From positions 1,860,001 through 1,924,000 of the forward strand of contig NZ_JAPDFT010000001.1 of NCBI RefSeq assembly GCF_025949665.1: DNA of 64,000 bases, read 5' to 3'. The first letter of the stretch is position 1, and every line of letters begins with the position of its first letter. Positions 26,298-34,929 of this stretch are shown here, in pieces. The notes under the pieces are model-generated. The model made no database searches. It saw only the letters and a list, made by a program, of their open reading frames with translations, and was not told where the DNA came from. Source of the stretch: Chryseobacterium viscerum. Lineage in GTDB: Bacteria; Bacteroidota; Bacteroidia; Flavobacteriales; Weeksellaceae. The position numbers and the translations under genes are program-made.

Positions 26298-27250
26298 TAA
26301 ACGATCTTATCATCCAGCCATACAACTTTTTGTTCAGATGAATGCTCCTGCCCTATGATATCCCTGTATAGCTCAGGTCTTCGGGCCTTAATATATCTGT
26401 ATCCTCCTGCCTGATTAAGTTTTTCAGGAGTAATAACCACAGACTCAAAACTATCATCCCATGAACGGCATTCTGCAATCACATCTCCGAAAGGATCTAT
26501 AATCATGGAACATCCGTTTTTCAGCTGGTCATCGTCCATTCCCACAGGGTTTGAAAAAACAATATAAGCTCCGTTATCATAAGCTCTTGATGGAAGCCAT
26601 TTCATCAGCCAGTCTCTGCCTTTCATTCCTTCAAATTCAAGACGTAAAGACGTAGGATCTGCTATCCTGTTTTCCCAAAGCTGAGGATCTACAAATCCGG
26701 CTCCCGGTCTTGTGGAAGGAGTACACATCGTAACATGGGGCATAAAAATAATCTCTGCACCAAGAAGTCTGGTAGCTCTTACGTTTTCAATGATATTGTT
26801 ATCATAGCAGATGAGAATACCACACTTCCAGCCCATGATATCAAATACACAATATTCATTACCGGGAGTAAGATGAGGATTGATAAAAGGATGCAACTTT
26901 CTGTACTTAGCCTTCAGTCCGGTTTTATCAACGCATACATAAGCTTTAAAAAGATTATCATACTCATCTTTTTCAAACAACCCGGCTAATATAGTGATGT
27001 CATTCTGAGCTGCAATCTCCTGCAGTTTTTGAATACTATCCCCTTCCGGAATGCGTTCCGCAATATCAAGAAGCTGTTCTTTAGAAAGTTTTCGTGCAAA
27101 AGTGTAACCTGTAATGGAACATTCATGAAAAGCAATGATATGAGATCCCTGGGAAGCGGCCTCACTGGCCAGTTTTTCTATGACAGAAAGATTATAAGCT
27201 TTATCACCGCTTTTATTTTCAAATTGTGCGGTTGAAATTTTAATATTCAT
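26297..27250 (-). CDS. Carbon-nitrogen hydrolase (nitrilase superfamily)
   Basis: A 317-residue nitrilase-superfamily amidohydrolase. The Glu-Lys-Cys triad is readable as Glu43 (FHECSITGY), Lys118 (YRKLHPF) and Cys148 (GILICYDNN). The length and the C-terminal half match aliphatic amidase or N-carbamoyl amino acid hydrolase-like enzymes rather than true nitrilases. The protein is cytoplasmic. Its promoter on the reverse strand is TAGTTTTG at 27272-27265. An AraC gene lies upstream in the same orientation, 67 nt away, and may control it. Substrate not decidable. Confidence 0.88.
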   Translation of the reverse strand: MNIKISTAQFENKSGDKAYNLSVIEKLASEAASQGSHIIAFHECSITGYTFARKLSKEQLLDIAERIPEGDSIQKLQEIAAQNDITILAGLFEKDEYDNLFKAYVCVDKTGLKAKYRKLHPFINPHLTPGNEYCVFDIMGWKCGILICYDNNIIENVRATRLLGAEIIFMPHVTMCTPSTRPGAGFVDPQLWENRIADPTSLRLEFEGMKGRDWLMKWLPSRAYDNGAYIVFSNPVGMDDDQLKNGCSMIIDPFGDVIAECRSWDDSFESVVITPEKLNQAGGYRYIKARRPELYRDIIGQEHSSEQKVVWLDDKIV

Positions 27251-27264
27251 TGATTTTTTTTAAG

Positions 27265-27272
27265 CAAAACTA
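27265..27272 (-). promoter_or_regulatory. -7 element (TAGTTTTG) of the nitrilase gene
   Basis: Exact TAnnTTTG on the reverse strand, 14 nt upstream of the ATG at 27250, implying a short leader of about 10 nt. Confidence 0.45.
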
Positions 27273-27317
27273 GATGACTCCGCTTATCAAAAATTGTAAA
27301 AAACCGACATAATTGAT

Positions 27318-28115
27318 TTATAACTCAATGAAATTGACAGCCATTTTATTTTCTGTCTTCAAATACTGTTTGGGAGTAAGCCCGATATTGTTTTTAAATT
27401 CCCTGATAAGATGAGACTGGTCAGAATACCCGGCTTCATAAGAAAGCATCGTCATACTTTTATCATCAATACCTTTATTGATAAGGCTTAAAAAGTAATG
27501 AAGACGGGTAATATTGCCATATTTTTTAGGAGATATTCCCATATGAAATTCAAATTTCCTTTCCAGGTGACGTTCAGAATATCCTGTGAATTTTTCTAAG
27601 TCTTTAGATGACACAAGCCCTCTGTTTTGAAGAATATACTGCTGTGTAGCCACTATAACATTATGATCCGTACTCATTGTTTTGGATAAAAATTCAGTAA
27701 AAAAAATATTCAGATCATTGATAATGGTCAGAGGATTAGTTTTCTTAAAAAGTTTTTCCTGAAATACTTTCAGCTTATCCTTTAAAATATCTTCAGCAGA
27801 GACAATATGATTTCTAATCTCTTTGGCGGAAGTTTTTAAAAGGACATTTAAAAAATAGGGCTGGAATACAATGGCAATCAAAGAAAATTTTCCTTTTGAA
27901 AAGAAATCTTTATAACCATTTAGAGTTCCATAAAAAAAAGAAAGCGGCATCCGATCTTCTGAAATACCGGAATACAGATTTATATCACCAGATAAAATAA
28001 GTCCGGAACTACCATCAGTAAACAGCCGTAAATTTCTTATATCTCTTTCAGAATTTTCCAAAAAGATATAATGCCTGATAAAAGGGGCCAAATGTTTAGG
28101 CGGTGAAATCTGCAT
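27318..28115 (-). CDS. AraC-family transcriptional regulator
   Basis: A 265-residue regulator. The N-terminal domain of the DUF6597 style begins MQISPPKHLAPFIRHYIFLE. The C-terminal AraC double helix-turn-helix includes GYSERHLERKFEFHMGISPK and YEAGYSDQSHLIREFKNNIG. A TACATTTG -7 element on the reverse strand ends at 28120, only 4 nt from the ATG, suggesting a leaderless transcript. It lies 67 nt upstream of the nitrilase gene in the same direction. Effector unknown. Confidence 0.9.
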   Translation of the reverse strand: MQISPPKHLAPFIRHYIFLENSERDIRNLRLFTDGSSGLILSGDINLYSGISEDRMPLSFFYGTLNGYKDFFSKGKFSLIAIVFQPYFLNVLLKTSAKEIRNHIVSAEDILKDKLKVFQEKLFKKTNPLTIINDLNIFFTEFLSKTMSTDHNVIVATQQYILQNRGLVSSKDLEKFTGYSERHLERKFEFHMGISPKKYGNITRLHYFLSLINKGIDDKSMTMLSYEAGYSDQSHLIREFKNNIGLTPKQYLKTENKMAVNFIEL

Positions 28116-28331
28116 CCATCAAATGTACGCAAAACTTATTGGCAGAAAAAGATAACATTTATCCGTAAAATCTGCGAGAGATAATAAGCAATATCTTCTG
28201 CTATCCTTGGATTTTCAAACAAATCTCCATTAGTTTCTGAAAAGAAATCAAGCCCAGGTACCACGTTTTATTGCCTTTTGGTCAGGTATTTGAATGGTTT
28301 AGCCTATACCAACCACCTAAAATATTATAGT

Positions 28332-28838
28332 ATGTCAACACAGAATCTCAGCCATCTTGAGGCTATTAAAAAAATCAAAGAATTGTCAGAAAGTGCAAAA
28401 ATTTGTATGTTCTGTACAGAATTGGAAACCGTTCCTGTTAATTCAAGACCCATGACTCTGCAGGAAACTGATGATAATGGAAATCTCTGGTTTATCAGCA
28501 GCGGAACAAGCAATAAAAATTTTGAAATAAAAGAAGACCGAAGAGTACAGCTGTTTTTTATGAATAATAGTGATTCCCAATATCTTTCTGTATACGGAAA
28601 GGCTTCTGTTTATAAAGATAAAGCTACCATAGAAGATAAATGGTCTCCTCTGGCTAAAGCATGGTTTGACGGAAAGGATGATCCCAATGTTACCATTATC
28701 CGTGTAGAACCTAAAGAAACCTATTACTGGGATACCAAGGCAGGAAAACTAGTCAGCCTCTTCAGTTTTGTTGCTTCTGCAATAACAGGGCATAAAACCA
28801 ATAATTCTGATGGTGTAGAAGGAAATGCAATAATTTAG
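28332..28838 (+). CDS. Pyridoxamine 5'-phosphate oxidase-fold protein, general-stress type
   Basis: A 168-residue protein from the ATG at 28332 (MSTQNLSHLEAIKKIKEL). An open extension of 18 residues upstream is unlikely to be translated. The split-barrel flavin-binding fold is shown by AKICMFCTE, the RPMTLQETDDNGNLWFIS strand pair and VQLFFMNNSDSQYLSVYGKA. It matches the general stress protein 26-like branch, which binds FMN or F420-like cofactors and lacks PNPOx catalytic features. It is a single gene divergent from the AraC gene. Function in the cell unknown. Confidence 0.85.
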   Translation: MSTQNLSHLEAIKKIKELSESAKICMFCTELETVPVNSRPMTLQETDDNGNLWFISSGTSNKNFEIKEDRRVQLFFMNNSDSQYLSVYGKASVYKDKATIEDKWSPLAKAWFDGKDDPNVTIIRVEPKETYYWDTKAGKLVSLFSFVASAITGHKTNNSDGVEGNAII

Positions 28839-28928
28839 AAGGTTCAAAATAAACCATAAATTCTCTCACAGACTATGCAGATCTTTCAACAATTATCTGC
28901 GTAATTCGTGGAATCTATGAGATATAGA

Positions 28929-28954
28929 AAACGGCTCAAGGAATTGAGCCGTTT
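28929..28954. terminator. Hairpin between the PNPOx-like and thioredoxin-like genes
   Basis: An 11-bp perfect stem AAACGGCTCAA / TTGAGCCGTTT with a GGAA loop. It lies between two convergent genes and could serve both directions. The adjacent upstream 60 bp (28863-28925) carry a diffuse inverted repeat around ATCTGCG-type sequence. Confidence 0.75.
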
Positions 28955-28971
28955 ATACAAGATTAATAATG

Positions 28972-29205
28972 CTAATTTTTCACATCTTCTATAGATGCTC
29001 CAAAATTAATATGAAGTACATTCCCGTTAGGAGCTACTAAAGCTGGCACAGATTTTACTCCTGCCTTTTCAGCGTCTTCAATTCTGTTTTTATCATTACC
29101 CAAATGGATAATTTCAACGTTTTCCAAACCTATAAGGTTAACGATGTCATGTTCTGCGCTGATACATACAGGACATCCCGCATGATAAAAAATGGATTTT
29201 TTCAT
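28972..29205 (-). CDS. Small thioredoxin/glutaredoxin-like protein
   Basis: A 77-residue thioredoxin-fold miniprotein with a CPVC redox pair (residues 11-14) after the first strand (KKSIFYHAG) and the cis-proline stretch KSVPALVAPNG. It is the size of a glutaredoxin or a mini-thioredoxin. It starts 9 nt after the DapA-like gene and is in the same operon. It may reduce a partner enzyme of that pathway; nothing specific can be read. Confidence 0.8.
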   Translation of the reverse strand: MKKSIFYHAGCPVCISAEHDIVNLIGLENVEIIHLGNDKNRIEDAEKAGVKSVPALVAPNGNVLHINFGASIEDVKN

Positions 29206-29214
29206 AAGATTGCA

Positions 29215-30099
29215 TTAATTAATAAGGGGGTTAAGAATATTTTTTAGTTCTTCAGTTTCTTTTTCCTGAAGAGGTTTTAAAGGGCTTCTCAAATTTCCGC
29301 CGTCTTCACCCAGAATTGTAAGTCCTGATTTTACAGCTCTTGGCAACCCTTTGTTCACAATAAATTTTAAAAGATCAAACTGCTGATAGAAAATGGCTTT
29401 TGCTTTTTCAAGATCACCGTCCTCAACTGCATTATAAAGGCTGATATTCAACTCAGGAATAAGATTTGGAGCCGCTGTACACCAGCCCCTTGCCCCTGCG
29501 GAGAATGCTGCAAGTGCCAAAGGATTAGAACCGTTATAGAATGCCACTTCTTCACCCAATTCTCTTCTCAAAGCGTGCATCCTTTGAACATCTCCTGTAC
29601 TTTCTTTAATCATCGTTACATTAGGAATTTCAAGAAGTCTCTTCAACAAGGCGGGTGACATGTCTACTCCACTTGTTGCCGGATTATTGTATGCCATAAT
29701 CGGGATCGATATTTTACTTGCTACAGCATCATAATGGGTTACAATTTCGTCGTCAGTTAGCTTCCAGTAGCTCATTGGAATTATCATCACTGCATCAGCA
29801 CCTGCTTTTTCTGCAAACTGAGCATGGTGAATGGTTTTTTCCGTTGTAAGATTTGAAACCCCTACAAGAGTCGGAATTCTTCCTTTTACCTGCTGCAAAG
29901 TAGCTTCCGTCACTTCTTCTTTTTCTTCATCAGATAAGTAAGGCATTACACCTGTACTCCCCAATGGAGCGATTCCATGGCTTCCGGAAGCTACCAGCCT
30001 TTCTACGAGATGCTTGAAAAGAGGAATATTTACTTTCTCATTTTCATCAAAAGGTGTTATGGGATAGGCAATAATCCCTTTAAATGGAACATTTTTCAT
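29215..30099 (-). CDS. DapA-family aldolase/lyase
   Basis: A 294-residue member of the dihydrodipicolinate synthase/N-acetylneuraminate lyase family. The Schiff-base Lys165 (VTMIKEST) and Tyr137 (IMAYNNP) are present. The GTTGE pyruvate-binding motif is changed to GSTGV (47-51), which argues against true DapA and for another aldolase or hydratase on a 2-keto acid. Genes upstream (cupin) and downstream (mini-thioredoxin) are in the same direction. The divergent MocR regulator at 30789 probably controls the group. The pathway is not identified. Confidence 0.86.
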   Translation of the reverse strand: MKNVPFKGIIAYPITPFDENEKVNIPLFKHLVERLVASGSHGIAPLGSTGVMPYLSDEEKEEVTEATLQQVKGRIPTLVGVSNLTTEKTIHHAQFAEKAGADAVMIIPMSYWKLTDDEIVTHYDAVASKISIPIMAYNNPATSGVDMSPALLKRLLEIPNVTMIKESTGDVQRMHALRRELGEEVAFYNGSNPLALAAFSAGARGWCTAAPNLIPELNISLYNAVEDGDLEKAKAIFYQQFDLLKFIVNKGLPRAVKSGLTILGEDGGNLRSPLKPLQEKETEELKNILNPLIN

Positions 30100-30231
30100 G
30101 TTTTGCTGGTTAAAAATTTAGATAGTTAGTTAGAAGATTGAAACCATTAAGAGAGAATGCTTTAAAAAAAATCATATCCTACATCAATAAAATGTAATCA
30201 AATATTCACTTAATGGTTTAATATATTGATA

Positions 30232-30687
30232 TTAAAGATCTCTGCCTTCCTCTTCTCTCAACGCAACGCCCAGGTTCTGCAATTGAGGAGCATTTTCACA
30301 GGCAATATATTTGGCAGGCTCCGTATCGCTTAGGTTCTGATGTTTGTGCCATGCCCATGAAGGAATATATACAGCATCTCCCGCTTCCCAATGTACCCTT
30401 TCATCTTCTACTTCCGTCCAGCCTTTCCCTTCTATTACAAATAATACTGTTTCATATGTATGACGGTGCCTGTTGGTTTGTTGCCCGGGAGTAAGTCCGC
30501 CAATTGTCATACTTACATTCTTACTCGGAAGATCTACAAAGAAAACCGGATGTTTCCTTTCTGTCGAAAACTGATTATGTTCACCTGCATTTTCTACATT
30601 CTTATGAATTAAATGGCTTGGCTTTACATACTTTGGTCTTGCAAAAGTTTCGTGGAAATCTTTAGAACTGAATTGTTTCTTATCCAT
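30232..30687 (-). CDS. Cupin-domain protein
   Basis: About 151 residues from the ATG at 30687 (MDKKQFSSKDFHETFARPKY). The frame extends 14 residues upstream without promoter support. It is a single cupin barrel with the HRHTYETVLFVIEGKGW metal motif (His, His, Glu) and a second motif ending WAWHKHQN, so it is a metal-binding cupin resembling small dioxygenases and sugar isomerases. It is first in the leftward group cupin, DapA-like, mini-thioredoxin (132-nt gap) and is divergent from a MocR regulator. Confidence 0.82.
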   Translation of the reverse strand: MDKKQFSSKDFHETFARPKYVKPSHLIHKNVENAGEHNQFSTERKHPVFFVDLPSKNVSMTIGGLTPGQQTNRHRHTYETVLFVIEGKGWTEVEDERVHWEAGDAVYIPSWAWHKHQNLSDTEPAKYIACENAPQLQNLGVALREEEGRDL

Positions 30688-30726
30688 GATTTTAAAATTA
30701 TTATGGTTTTGTGCTTTATTGCATGA

Positions 30727-30745
30727 CAAAATTATTTTATATTTG
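30727..30745. promoter_or_regulatory. Back-to-back divergent promoters of the cupin and MocR genes
   Basis: TAATTTTG on the reverse strand (30734-30727, with TTTG at 30756-30753, spacing 18) and TATATTTG on the + strand (30738-30745, preceded by TTATTG) are only 3 bp apart. The two polymerases cannot both sit, so transcription of regulator and target should be mutually exclusive. The + start near 30749 leaves the ATG at 30756 almost without leader, which is why the later ATG at 30789 is chosen for MocR. Confidence 0.6.
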
Positions 30746-30788
30746 GACTATTCAAATGATTCAGTTTTTACATAAACAGATAGTCCAG

Positions 30789-32219
30789 ATGCTGCGCCCT
30801 TGGAAATTAGAATTAGAAATTGATAAAAAGCTTGATAAAGCCGTTTATCTACAGATTGCAGATACAATCATTAGCGATATCCGTTCAGGAAGATTAAAAC
30901 CCGGAGATGCACTCCCTGGCAGCCGGAATCTTGCACAAACCTTAAAAATCAACAGAAATACTGTGGTAGAAGCCTATCAGGTACTGATCAATGAGGAATG
31001 GGTGATTTCAAGAGAAAGGAAAGGTATTTTTGTATCAGAAAGACTTCCTCTTTTAAATGAAAGAAATACCGAGATCCTCCATAGTTCTCAACATCAGCAA
31101 GGAGCATCTGGTGGAATTTTAATCAATTTCGATGATGGTCATCCGGACAGTAAAATTGCTCCTGTAACAGAGCTTGCAAGAGCCTACAGGCAGATTTTCA
31201 GCATTAAGGCAAAGTGGCAGATGATGAGTTATGGAGACGAACATGGAGATAAGGAATTCCGCAAAATGATTTCCCAGATGCTCAACCATCAGCGTGGAAT
31301 GCATATTCATGAACATGAGATTTCTATAACACGAGGCAGCCAGATGGGAATGTTTTTAACCGCCCAGACCCTTTTTACTTCCGGCGACAGGGTTATTGTA
31401 GAAGAACCGGGATATCAGCCTGCGTGGCAAGCTTTTGAATATGCAGGAGCACAGCTTTTACCTGCACCTGTGGACAAAGAAGGAATCAGTATGGAAGTTA
31501 TTGAAAAGCTCCTGACAAAGCATGAGAACATAAAGGCAATATACATTACTCCTCACAGACAATATCCTACTACTGTTACCCTGAGCTTATCAAGGAGATT
31601 AAGATTAATAGAATTATCAAACCAATATAATATTACGATCATTGAAGATGATTACGATAATGAGTTCCATTTCGGCTACCGCCCTATTCTGCCAATTTCA
31701 AGTTTTCCGGAACTTCAAAATTATGTGTATATCGGAACATTAAGTAAGGTTGTTGCACCCGCTTTGAGAATCGGTTACCTGGCCACGGCAAATCAGGAAC
31801 TCCTGATGAAAATTGGTAATCTGAGAAAGATTATTGATGTGCACGGAGATGTCATTATGGAACAGGCCGTTCTTCAGCTGATAAAAGAAGGGGCTGTAAA
31901 AAAGCATATCAGAAAAGCAACTGTTCATTATAAAAACAAAAGAGATTTCGTTTTTGAATTACTGAAAAAATACATGAAAGATATTGCAGATTTCACACTG
32001 CCTGAAGGCGGACTTGCTTTTTGGATTGTTCCTAAATTACCATTGGATTGGGATGTTGTGACCGCTCAGTTATTGGAAAAAAATATTAAGATCATTCATC
32101 CGAAACAATATGGCCAGAATCATATAAATGGATTCAGATTAAGCTATGGAGCCCTTTCTGAAGCACAGCTGGAGCAAAGTATTCCTATTATTTCAGAGGT
32201 TTTTGCTAAATTTTTCTAA
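30789..32219 (+). CDS. MocR/PdxR-type regulator (GntR HTH fused to aminotransferase fold)
   Basis: About 476 residues from MLRPWKLELEIDKK at 30789. A GntR winged helix (about 10-80, with GRLKPGDALPGSRNLAQTL) is joined by a linker to a fold-type I aminotransferase domain (110-476) with the PLP lysine in YIGTLSKVVAPALRIGYLA. MocR regulators bind PLP and a small ligand and switch divergent genes. The cupin-DapA-thioredoxin group is the natural target, with overlapping promoters. An aminotransferase-fold sensor next to an aldolase suggests an amino or keto acid effector. Confidence 0.9.
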   Translation: MLRPWKLELEIDKKLDKAVYLQIADTIISDIRSGRLKPGDALPGSRNLAQTLKINRNTVVEAYQVLINEEWVISRERKGIFVSERLPLLNERNTEILHSSQHQQGASGGILINFDDGHPDSKIAPVTELARAYRQIFSIKAKWQMMSYGDEHGDKEFRKMISQMLNHQRGMHIHEHEISITRGSQMGMFLTAQTLFTSGDRVIVEEPGYQPAWQAFEYAGAQLLPAPVDKEGISMEVIEKLLTKHENIKAIYITPHRQYPTTVTLSLSRRLRLIELSNQYNITIIEDDYDNEFHFGYRPILPISSFPELQNYVYIGTLSKVVAPALRIGYLATANQELLMKIGNLRKIIDVHGDVIMEQAVLQLIKEGAVKKHIRKATVHYKNKRDFVFELLKKYMKDIADFTLPEGGLAFWIVPKLPLDWDVVTAQLLEKNIKIIHPKQYGQNHINGFRLSYGALSEAQLEQSIPIISEVFAKFF

Positions 32220-32255
32220 TTTTTTTGGGAACGATTGATACAGCATAGATATGAG

Positions 32256-32290
32256 AAAATCTGTGGCTAAATCAGTAACCACAGATTTTT
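32256..32290. terminator. Intrinsic terminator between MocR and WrbA-RidA genes
   Basis: An 11-bp stem AAAATCTGTGG / CCACAGATTTT with a 12-nt loop and T run, between convergent genes. Confidence 0.85.
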
Positions 32291-32299
32291 TATTGAAAT

Positions 32300-33436
32300 T
32301 TACTCCACTTCAAAAACCGCCTGAATTTCGACAGAGGAATTAACCGGAATAGAAGATGCTCCAAAAGTAGCTCTGGCATGTTTTCCTTTTTCACCAAAAA
32401 CTTCAACAGTCAGATCAGAAGCAACATTCATTAAATCTGCATGCTTTGTATAATCGTCTTTTGTATTGAAAATTCCTGTAAGCTGTACACATTGCTTTAC
32501 TCTGCTTAAATCTCCTCCTACAGCTTCTTTCAGTACGGAAATAACGTTCAGCATAGTAGCTTTTGTAGCATCTTTTACCTGTTGTTCATTCACTTCAACG
32601 CCCAGTTTTCCCGGATTGAGAATTTTTCCATTCTTCAAAGCAACCTGATTAATAAATACCAGATTTCCTGAACGGACAAACGGCTGATAGTTTCCTGCAG
32701 GTTTAGGAACTTGTGGAAGCATAATATTTTTCTGTTTCAGTATTTCATTAAAGATCTGATGATTTTCAACGATAGATGTACTTTTTTTCGGACGTGTGTC
32801 CTTCAATGCCAGTGCTATTTTTGCAAAGTTTTTTCCTTGAAGCTCAGCAATATTCCTTTCTCCTTTTGTAGGTCTCTCAACATCTTTTAAAGAAGCCATA
32901 CTTGTCACGCCTAAAACTGTATTTCCCTGTGGAACAGCCTTATTTAGTTCTTCTGTCCCACGAATTCCGTTAGATATCAATACCATGCCGTGTACAGCAA
33001 GACTGTTCCAGAATGCCTGAAGGGCAAGCTCTTTTCCTGCTCCGCTTCCTGCTGACATGAAAACCGCAGCCGGAACTCCTTCTAAAGCATGATTCGTCCA
33101 AAGCTGAACGGTTTTAGATAAAAATTCGCTCATTCCCGTACTGATATTCCCGAAATAAACCGGTGACCCAAAAGCTATTCCATCATAGTCTGTCAGTTCA
33201 TCTACTGTTGCTACAGGCAGATTTTCCAGATTGGGATGTTGAGATGCTCTGACTAATTTGATATAAGAAACCGCATTATTTTCGCTTTCAATTCCTTTAG
33301 CGATCTCTTTGGCCAGTTCGTAAGTTCCACCATTGTCTGAATGGATAAGAACCAATATTTTAGCTTTATTTTGTGCCATAATGTTGGTGATATTAGATAA
33401 TAAAATTAAAATAAAAAAAAGACATAGTTTTTTCAT
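32300..33436 (-). CDS. Exported flavodoxin (WrbA-like)-RidA fusion protein
   Basis: A 378-residue protein built from three parts. A hydrophobic N-terminal signal peptide (1-21, cleavage near NIMAQ) comes first. A flavodoxin domain (about 26-210) follows, with the phosphate-loop region SDNGGTYELAKEIAKGI and WrbA-like GSPVYFGNISTGMSEFL. A RidA/YjgF domain (about 235-378) ends with HARATFGASSIPVNSSVEIQ, with Arg in the RidA active-site position. WrbA reduces quinones with NAD(P)H, and RidA hydrolyses reactive imines. The signal peptide would place it in the periplasm, unusual for an FMN/NAD enzyme. It is divergent from an AraC regulator. Confidence 0.8.
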   Translation of the reverse strand: MKKLCLFFILILLSNITNIMAQNKAKILVLIHSDNGGTYELAKEIAKGIESENNAVSYIKLVRASQHPNLENLPVATVDELTDYDGIAFGSPVYFGNISTGMSEFLSKTVQLWTNHALEGVPAAVFMSAGSGAGKELALQAFWNSLAVHGMVLISNGIRGTEELNKAVPQGNTVLGVTSMASLKDVERPTKGERNIAELQGKNFAKIALALKDTRPKKSTSIVENHQIFNEILKQKNIMLPQVPKPAGNYQPFVRSGNLVFINQVALKNGKILNPGKLGVEVNEQQVKDATKATMLNVISVLKEAVGGDLSRVKQCVQLTGIFNTKDDYTKHADLMNVASDLTVEVFGEKGKHARATFGASSIPVNSSVEIQAVFEVE

Positions 33437-33494
33437 TCTGAATAAGATATAAGTTGTAATTTTTATTAATAATGTAGGTATTGCATTGACAGTA

Positions 33495-33526
33495 CAAAAT
33501 TACTATTGGCGTTTTTATTAAATTTG
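33495..33526. promoter_or_regulatory. Divergent promoters between the fusion gene and the AraC gene
   Basis: TAATTTTG on the reverse strand (33502-33495) for the fusion gene, and TAAATTTG on the + strand (33519-33526) for the AraC gene. Both are exact TAnnTTTG matches, 16 bp apart. Confidence 0.5.
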
Positions 33527-33552
33527 CCAAAATATACATACAAAACGACAAT

Positions 33553-34341
33553 ATGAAATGTGGCCTGACTGAAAAAACGGAAAACCAGTTTGTAGATTCT
33601 ATTGAAAAAGAAGCTTACGTATGGTGCGATAAAAATTGGAAACATGATGATCATGAACATCAGCACCACCGTGCCCAGCTTACGTTTGTGGAGGAAGGGT
33701 ATCAGTATTTTCACATCGATCGGAAAATTTATCTTGTTCCCCAGCATCATGTTATTTGGATTCCTTCAGAAAAAGCCCACAAAATTACCTCTGAAGCACA
33801 AACTGTAAATCTGATGCTTTTTCTGTTTAAATCTGTTTTTGAAGATGAATTCTATCAGAATGTACAGGTATTCGCTGTTCCCCCTGTTTTAAAAGAGATG
33901 CTTTTATATGCTTCAAAATGGAACCAGTCATTGGATGAAAATGAAGAACAGGATCTGTTTTTCAAAGCGATTTTAAAAAGCCTTCCTAACTTCTGCAAAG
34001 AAAGCAGCGGCCTGGAAATCCCTGTTCCTGCGGATACCAGACTGATTCCTGTATGTAATGATATCAATACTCATTTTAAATATAACCTGGACATTGATTC
34101 GTTAGCCGAAAAAGCGCAAATGTCTGTGAGAAGTCTCCAGAGAATTTTTAAAAATGAAACAGGAATTACCTTACAAAAATACCTGCAGCTGACAAGAATT
34201 TTAAAAAGTATTGAACTGATAGATACCCGGCAATACACCTTAAGCGAAGTGGCATATAAGGTAGGATATCAAAGTCTTTCCGCATTCACAGCATCTTACT
34301 TTGCGATCATGCAGACAAAGCCAAAACTAAATAAAAATTAA
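33553..34341 (+). CDS. AraC-family regulator with cupin sensing domain
   Basis: A 262-residue AraC regulator. The N-terminal cupin (about 20-100) carries a histidine-rich stretch (HDDHEHQHHRAQLTFVEEG) able to bind metal. The C-terminal double HTH includes EKAQMSVRSLQRIFKNETG and SEVAYKVGYQSLSAFTASY. It is divergent from the exported WrbA-RidA gene, which is its likely target. The motif ends slightly short of usual but intact. The effector is unknown. Confidence 0.9.
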   Translation: MKCGLTEKTENQFVDSIEKEAYVWCDKNWKHDDHEHQHHRAQLTFVEEGYQYFHIDRKIYLVPQHHVIWIPSEKAHKITSEAQTVNLMLFLFKSVFEDEFYQNVQVFAVPPVLKEMLLYASKWNQSLDENEEQDLFFKAILKSLPNFCKESSGLEIPVPADTRLIPVCNDINTHFKYNLDIDSLAEKAQMSVRSLQRIFKNETGITLQKYLQLTRILKSIELIDTRQYTLSEVAYKVGYQSLSAFTASYFAIMQTKPKLNKN

Positions 34342-34378
34342 GATAATAACGTCCAATTAATCCCACTGAACTCTACAT

Positions 34379-34879
34379 TTATTTTAAAATTAAAACCCTG
34401 TTGAGCTCACTTTTAAAACATCCCAAAATAAATTCTGTATAATATAGCTGGGCATTTAAAGCCTGGGTCTTGGGATGCAGTTCTAATTTTTTTGTAAGAA
34501 TAATTTCTCCTTTGTAAGCAAATGAAAAATAGGCAAAAACTTTGTATCCGGAATTGATGATTGGGTTGCAATAACCGGTTGTAGAAATAGACCAGTCGGA
34601 TTCAAACATCTTTGCTACATTGAGAGCCATAGTCTGAGAAATAGCTTCTGCTGCTCCGTCATGATCATCAGGCCCAGGTCTGTTTACCTTAAGGAGTTTT
34701 ACTTTTTCCGGTAGTGTGTAAGCTGTCATTCCACCCTTATAGAATAAAGGAGCATTAGGCATCTGAGAGAAAGCAAGTTGAAGACAACCGGAGGTAACAC
34801 TTTCAGCAATTGAAATAGATTCATCAGCAGCTACAAGAAAGTGACTTATATAATCGAGAAGGTTCTGTTGAAATTTCAT
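34379..34879 (-). CDS. CinA C-terminal-domain protein (nicotinamide-nucleotide amidase family)
   Basis: A 166-residue stand-alone CinA C-terminal (PncC) domain, with SIAESVTSGCLQLAF near the start in place of the usual ESxTGG, GGMTAYTLPEKVKLL and WSISTTGYCNP. PncC enzymes deamidate nicotinamide mononucleotide to the nicotinate form in NAD recycling. The altered TGG (to TSG) may weaken the call, and activity is not assured. It lies downstream of the tandem Crp genes and of an ORF-less promoter-terminator segment. Confidence 0.78.
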   Translation of the reverse strand: MKFQQNLLDYISHFLVAADESISIAESVTSGCLQLAFSQMPNAPLFYKGGMTAYTLPEKVKLLKVNRPGPDDHDGAAEAISQTMALNVAKMFESDWSISTTGYCNPIINSGYKVFAYFSFAYKGEIILTKKLELHPKTQALNAQLYYTEFILGCFKSELNRVLILK

Positions 34880-34929
34880 ATTATTTATTTTAAGAGGTTT
34901 TATTTAAAATTATAATACAAGAGGTTGAA

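Noticed and set aside
28276..28295. Sigma-54-like TTTTGGTCAGGTATTTGA before the PNPOx-like gene
   Set aside because: The -24 box reads TTGGTC and the -12 lacks C; single occurrence, not convincing.
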